From Chaenocephalus aceratus (taxonomy: Eukaryota; Chordata; Actinopteri; Perciformes; Channichthyidae), in assembly GCA_023974075.1 (NCBI GenBank), contig JAMFTG010000658.1:1-64000 (forward strand): DNA of 64,000 bases, in the 5' to 3' direction. Under the pieces are notes generated by a model, which worked only from the letters and a program-made list of their open reading frames with translations, searched no databases and was not told where the DNA came from. Shown one piece after another: positions 57,555 to 64,000 of this stretch (position 1 is the stretch's first letter; each line of letters opens with the position of its first letter). Both the position numbers and the translations under genes were made by a program.

Positions 57555-57748
57555 CAGATTTACGACAAAATGTGACTTTTTTGACATGAAACTTATTGTT
57601 TAAGATTGACAAACATCATATGTGTTGTTCATGGCACAATTCAAACGGGATCAAAAGATACGTTTTCTCTCTCCATTGAATTCAATGTAAATGTTTCGCT
57701 TCCGGGGTCCCATGGGCCGGAAGTAGATGGGCGTGACTTCGCCTCTCT
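57555..57748 (-). repeat. Right terminal inverted repeat of the YqaJ element
   Basis: Inverse of 53155-53345 with about 10-15% differences estimated by eye. It ends in GACTTCGCCTCTCT followed by AT. Confidence 0.85.
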
Positions 57749-57997
57749 ATAAGGGCAAAGAGGCGGAGCCGAGGCGCGACCTGCTGCCTCCGAACTGGAA
57801 GTAAACAGAGCTAGCTCAGGCTAAGAAGCTAAGCTAACATGAAATACATGCATACCAAGTTACTGCTAACAGTGCAGTTCCCCTATATAAACGTTACATT
57901 CATAATCAAATGAGACAATCTGCAAGAGAATTAGCTATATTTTGTTATTCTTAATGCTTGTCATTCACACGTTGAGAAAAGACGGACTCCACCGCCC

Positions 57998-58071
57998 GGA
58001 GCTAACGGAGCCGCAGTGGGCTAGCTCCGGGACGCCGGCTGGAGCTAGCCCCCTGCGGCTCCGTTAGCTCC
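57998..58071. other. 31-bp inverted repeat with 12-base loop
   Basis: Arms 57998-58028 and 58041-58071 are complementary at 30 of 31 positions (one mismatch), GC-rich, with loop gggacgccggct. The arms contain the phrase gctaacggagccgcag. It would form a very stable hairpin in DNA or RNA. No transcript signal or gene was tied to it. Confidence 0.9.
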
Positions 58072-60265
<2,194 letters not shown>

Positions 60266-60478
60266 CTAGAACAGACGGACAGAGAAAGAGAGAAAGTCAA
60301 TCTAAAAAGCATAAATACACAAGTTAACACAATAAAAACTCACTTAATATAAACCTTGAGTTAACAAAATACTACTTATCAACTGTTTGTCTTTATTATA
60401 TTTGATACAGTAATACAGCAATATTCTAACCAAAGTATATACCAGAGGTGGGGGACTCGAGTCACATGACTTGACTTG
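60266..60478 (-). other. Intron segment of unit C
   Basis: Contains the acceptor tract, the empty TTAA site near 60344 and, from 60445, the first 30 bases of the hAT-like end seen at 2694 before sequence switches to a LINE. Confidence 0.6.
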
Positions 60479-60975
60479 CCTATCCCATTCCTTGTGTCTA
60501 TGGATTAAGGACTTCCTGTCTGATCGCCCCCAGAGAGTGAGGATTGGCACCCACACCTCCACGTCCCTCAGTCTCAGCACCGGATCACCACAGGGCTGCG
60601 TGCTGAGCCCCCTACTATACGCCCTCTACACCTATGATCTCGTCCCCGCCCACACCAACAACTCCATCATAAAGTTCGCTGATGATACCACCGTGGTGGG
60701 CTGCATCTCAGGGGGTGATGAGTCCGCGTACATGGAAGAGGTGGAGCAACTGCTAGCGTCGTGCAAAGTAAACAACCTGCAGCTGAACAAGCTGAAAACC
60801 CAGGAAATGATCATTGACTTTAGGAGGAAGAAGACTGCCATGCAGCCCCTGTACATTGATGGAGGCTGTGAGAGTCTCAGTGATCAAACTCCTGGGCGTT
60901 CACTTGGCGGAGGACCTGTCCTGGAGGACCAACACCACGGCAACCGTCAAGAGGGCACAGCAGAGCAGGCATGAA
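60479..60975 (+). pseudogene. L2/CR1-like LINE reverse transcriptase fragment
   Basis: The 167-codon frame (60471-60974) reads SLCLWIKDFLSDRPQRVRIG, STGSPQGCVLSPLLYALYTY and the catalytic box IIKFADDTTVVG. A frame change near 60865 moves to LLGVHLAEDLSWRTNTTATV. Endonuclease and C-terminal regions are missing on either side, so it is a fragment of a fish L2/Rex-type LINE, different from those at 7.4 and 28 kb. It interrupts the hAT-like text shared with units A and B. Confidence 0.8.
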
Positions 60976-61191
60976 AATGGGTCAGGGGTGAAAAAGGTGA
61001 GAAGGATATTATCCCTCTAGGGGGGTCCGGGGGCATGCTCCCCCGGAAGAACATTTTGAATATTCCATAATTTAAAGCATCAATCTGATGCATTTTGAGA
61101 TGCATTTTTTTGCCAACCTGGGGAGAGCTGGGGAAACTTAACTTCAGCCATGAGTCAAAAATATTATGACCTCCTTACTAAGTATTATCAG
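60976..61191. other. hAT-like end fragment (ctaggggggtccgggggcat)
   Basis: The phrase at 61018-61040 also occurs within the Charlie-like element near 32684-32705. Probably a piece of the element family to which repeat R belongs. No gene. Confidence 0.5.
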
Positions 61192-62116
61192 GGATGCAAA
61201 CTCATCAGGTATGGAAAAGGTGACAAGGACCCGAGCCCCCCGACCCCACGGAATATCGGCTTTAAAATGAGGAATAACAGAGGATTTTAGCAGTCAGAAC
61301 AACTAAAGCAGCAGTGATAATAATAACAGAAATGGTACCCAAGTACTATACTTGGGTACAATTTTGAGATACTTGTACTTTATTTAAGTATTTCAATGTT
61401 TTGCTACTTTGTTCTTCTTCTCCTCTACAGTTCATAGGTAAATGGTGTACTTTTACTCCACTACATGTATTTAATACCTTTAGTTACTTCACAGATGTGG
61501 ATGAATGATGTGAAATATAATCAAGTGTTGAATCAGACTTTAGTTCCACCTGCAGTAAATCCACCAGCTACCCTGCAGTCTACAAAGTACTTCAGACTAG
61601 CTGCACCTTCACCAGCTACCCTGCAGTCTACAAAGTACTTCAGACTAGCTGCACCTTCACCAGCTTTGAGAACACTTTCATGATCAATCATTATAAAACA
61701 TATCATATATATTATTCTGAAATGGACCAATCTGCACAACGACTACTTTTACTGTCTTTCACTATATTTTGATGAGAATACTTTTCTACTTTCACTTGAG
61801 GAACATTTTGAATGCAGGACTTTTACTAACAGAGTATTCCTATTCCTACACTCTGGTACTTCTACTTTTACTCAAGTACAAGACCTGAGTGCTTCTACTT
61901 TTACTCAAGTACAAGATCTATACTTATACCACCTCCGTTTATCGCCTATGAAAAAAAAACTATTAGAAAACGAAGGCTAAAGCTAACGTTAGCAGATAAT
62001 GACAATGTATGCTAGCTAGCTCAACGATAATATTGCGACAGAAAAACTTTTCAGTGCATATCACGCTCTGCGCTCCGACATGGAGCTCTGCTCTGAACAC
62101 CTGAACGCCCCGTTCT
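61192..62116 (+). repeat. Repeat 'R', copy 2
   Basis: Same orientation match to 28346-29505, here shorter. Contains an extra tandem copy of a 48-bp unit (61566-61661) that is single in copy 1. Confidence 0.75.
61566..61661. repeat. 48-bp tandem duplication in repeat R copy 2
   Basis: Two identical copies beginning agctaccctgcagtctacaa at 61566 and 61614. Repeat R copy 1 has one. Confidence 0.95.
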
Positions 62117-62484
62117 AACAGCTGTTCACCAGCGGGCCAGTCTGTGCCACAGTGACTCCGGACCGCACAGTTAATATTAACGAACGCACCCGTAGCTAAT
62201 GTGGCTGCTGAAGCTAGACCATCATCGCGGAGCAGCAGAGCCGACAGGCAGGAAGACTCGAGCACACAGCTCGCGCTGCATTATAATATATACAAAAAGA
62301 ACACCATGCGTGTCATAATGGCACATAACAGCTCGCGGTCGCAGATTACTCCGGGTCCCAGACCCCCCCCCCCCATACCCCTAAAATATTTTTATTGCAG
62401 ATCTACATGAATCACACAAACGACCTATTTTGGATTCAAAACAGCGAATTTCGCCAAAAGGTGAGTGATTCTCATGCCTGCATA
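62117..62484. other. Unassigned sequence, C-run, no gene
   Basis: CG-containing text with a run of C at 62363-62374. The 69-codon frame at 62201-62410 has no recognisable domain. Confidence 0.45.
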
Positions 62485-62913
62485 TTAGTTTTACGGTTAA
62501 AACCTCTGCACCTGCAAACAACCTGCTCTCTGTGCACGGATCGCTGTGTGGGAAGTAATTGTTTCTAATCAGATTCTAAGCCAATGAGGGTAGATTTCTT
62601 GCGTTTCTTGACGTAGCGCTTCATGTACGCATTTTGCGCAGTCCGGAGCTGACAGCTCCATGGAGCCTGCCTGCAGGCTAATGTCAGGACACCTCCACTC
62701 TCAGGACAGCGCCACTTTCCGAACCCTTGATGAATGCTTGTGCACAAAAACTGCAGGCTAAACCGTTTTAAATGTGTGTTTCCTGTGTGGCGGATACAGC
62801 TGCTTCATTTATGTCTGTATGAAGCTGTGAGTGTGGAGGGAGCAGCTACAGGTTAGCTTAGCCTAATCGATCAGTGCACTACGAAGCCAGTGCTAGACAG
62901 TGAGCTGTCAACA

Positions 62914-62930
62914 GGGGGGGGGGGGGGGGG
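62914..62930. repeat. G homopolymer, 17 bases
   Basis: An uninterrupted G17 run follows 'gagctgtcaaca'. It is absent from S copies 1 and 2. Confidence 0.95.
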
Positions 62931-63138
62931 AGCCCCGCCGGTCATTACGGCCGATATTCACTCTTAATAGTTTGATCGGTGCTGTCTATAAAGGCCGATC
63001 AGGAGAGCTGGATCTGATCGATATGAACCGCGAAGCACACAAAATGGCGACGTCAGAGTTCCCGTTAGCCGGCAAACCTAAATCTGTTCGGTCAAAATAA
63101 TTTCCCTTTAGCGCAATACCGCTTCAGTTGCGCCACTT

Positions 63139-63360
63139 ATGTGACAGACAAGAAGAGTATGTGACAGACAAGAAGAGTATGTGACAGACAAGAAGAGGAT
63201 GTGACAGACAAGAAGAGTATGTGACAGACAAGAAGAGGATGTGACAGACAAGAAGAGTATGTGACAGACAAGAAGAGGATGTGACAGACAAGAAGAGGAT
63301 GTGACAGACAAGAAGAGTATGTGACAGACAAGAAGAGGATGTGACAGACAAGAAGAGTCA
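63139..63360. repeat. 20-bp minisatellite, 11 copies (S copy 4)
   Basis: Eleven copies of the gtgacagacaagaagag(g/t)at unit, as in S copies 1 and 2. Confidence 0.96.
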
Positions 63361-64000
63361 ACTCTAATGTCTAACACGTAATGTGGAGAAAGAGATGTCC
63401 TGGATGGGTTGATTGTGCGTTGATCTGTTGGTAATGCCTCGGGGTTCCGGTGGGCATGTAAACACATGCATAATGCTGCGCTATACTTGTTGGCCTCACC
63501 CGGTTGCATAGCGACACTTATTGTTCAGGTGTCTTTTAATAAGCAGGTAGTCTATCATTAGCTAGAACTAGCTGCATCTGATCGATATGGACATAAACGC
63601 GAGTGAAGTCTGATCTGACGGGAGAGAGAGATCAGCTGCAGCGGTGAGCGGACAAAACACACACTTCATGTTAGAATATCACACGTAGCTATTTTAATGA
63701 CCTCTCAAACTACCGTAACTAGTTATAGATATGTTTAGTTTCACTGTCGGGTCCCTCATTACTGGATCCGCGAGCTGCATGATACTGGCATGATAGATTG
63801 CCCGATCGGGCACCCAGCAGGTGAGGCTTCCTTGCCCGAGCTAGATACTAGACGGCCCCGGGCCATCGGGCAGTCCTTAATGTCGAGCCCTGCGTCACAC
63901 CCCTAGTAGATGGCGCTCCGAGCTGAATAAGGGCGTCAAATGAAGGCAAGACTCCCGCCTGGCGGAAACGCTGGAATTAGGAATATCTTGTGATGAAGTG

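Larger units (their letters stand above)
53155..57748 (+). mobile_element. 4.6-kb TIR element carrying a SWIM/YqaJ nuclease gene (ISL2EU-like candidate)
   Basis: Ends AGAGAGGCGAAGTC and GACTTCGCCTCTCT are inverted, and similarity continues inward for about 190 bp (53155-53345 against 57555-57748). The outside bases are AT on both sides (53153-53154, 57749-57750), consistent with a 2-bp AT duplication. Inside is a plus-strand gene with a SWIM zinc finger and a YqaJ/lambda-exonuclease fold domain. From general knowledge, eukaryotic ISL2EU transposons have a 2-bp duplication and encode a YqaJ nuclease besides a transposase. No transposase was found in 55560-57550, so this copy would be non-autonomous. 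Superfamily assignment is inference. Confidence 0.65.
62485..64000 (-). repeat. Repeat family 'S', copy 4 (runs off the window)
   Basis: Same orientation as copy 1: 62485-62905 matches 17045-17470 and 63086-64000 matches 17495-18290. Between these, 62906-63085 contains a G run and sequence that matches (inverted) 27495-27560 of copy 2. The copy continues past the end of the window. Confidence 0.85.

Overview
The window looks like a ray-finned (teleost) fish genome segment that is almost entirely built of transposable elements. The evidence is the fish-typical mix: many hAT elements with 8-bp target-site duplications (TSDs), APE-type LINEs (L2/CR1-like, I/Nimb-like and Tx1-like), a TTAA-targeting element, BEL/Pao LTR debris, a gag remnant, long CA and GA microsatellites, and C2H2 zinc-finger exons with linkers of the TGEKPY type. 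No operon-like layout and no RNA gene was found. The one intact host-type coding unit is a six-finger C2H2 exon at 36889-37419 (+).

Layout. 0.4-8.8 kb: zinc-finger pseudogene A (-), then hAT and TTAA elements nested in L2-like LINE remains. 8.9-15.2 kb: a GA tract and a degenerate Tx1-like LINE on the minus strand, swollen by three unrelated tandem arrays. 15.4-16.4 kb: hAT remnant. 17.0-27.5 kb: an inner inverted duplication (arms about 17.5-20.9 and 24.7-27.5 kb) of a repeat called 'S' here, with a spacer holding an I-like LINE, a hAT zinc-finger remnant and BEL/Pao debris. 28-31 kb: an L2-like reverse transcriptase split by a hAT element with a clean 8-bp TSD. 31.7-37.6 kb: inverted copy of the 0.4-8 kb block, ending in intact zinc-finger unit B. 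38-40 kb: AT-rich repeat with a 433-bp tandem duplication. 40.5-41.8 kb: a possible promoter and exons. 42-45.3 kb: fold-back element with L2 and hAT insertions. 46.1-46.8 kb: probable N-terminal exons of a piggyBac-type transposase. 48-50.7 kb: I-like and L2-like LINE pieces. 50.9-51.5 kb: gag zinc-knuckle remnant. 53.15-57.75 kb: a 4.6-kb element with long terminal inverted repeats (TIRs) carrying a SWIM zinc-finger/YqaJ-exonuclease gene. 58.9 kb: 257-bp CA tract. 59.3-60.5 kb: zinc-finger unit C (-), broken by a 1-bp deletion. 60.5-64 kb: LINE and hAT pieces and another S copy that runs off the window.

How it fits together. Three related zinc-finger units (A, B, C) and four S copies show that blocks were duplicated, mostly in inverted orientation, after several transposons had landed. 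Later insertions differ between copies, so many insertions have an empty site inside the same window and the order of events can be read. The most notable gene content is the YqaJ/SWIM protein inside a TIR-bounded element, an arrangement I associate with ISL2EU-type eukaryotic DNA transposons (inference; no transposase was found in it). Family names rest on motif recognition, not database searches.
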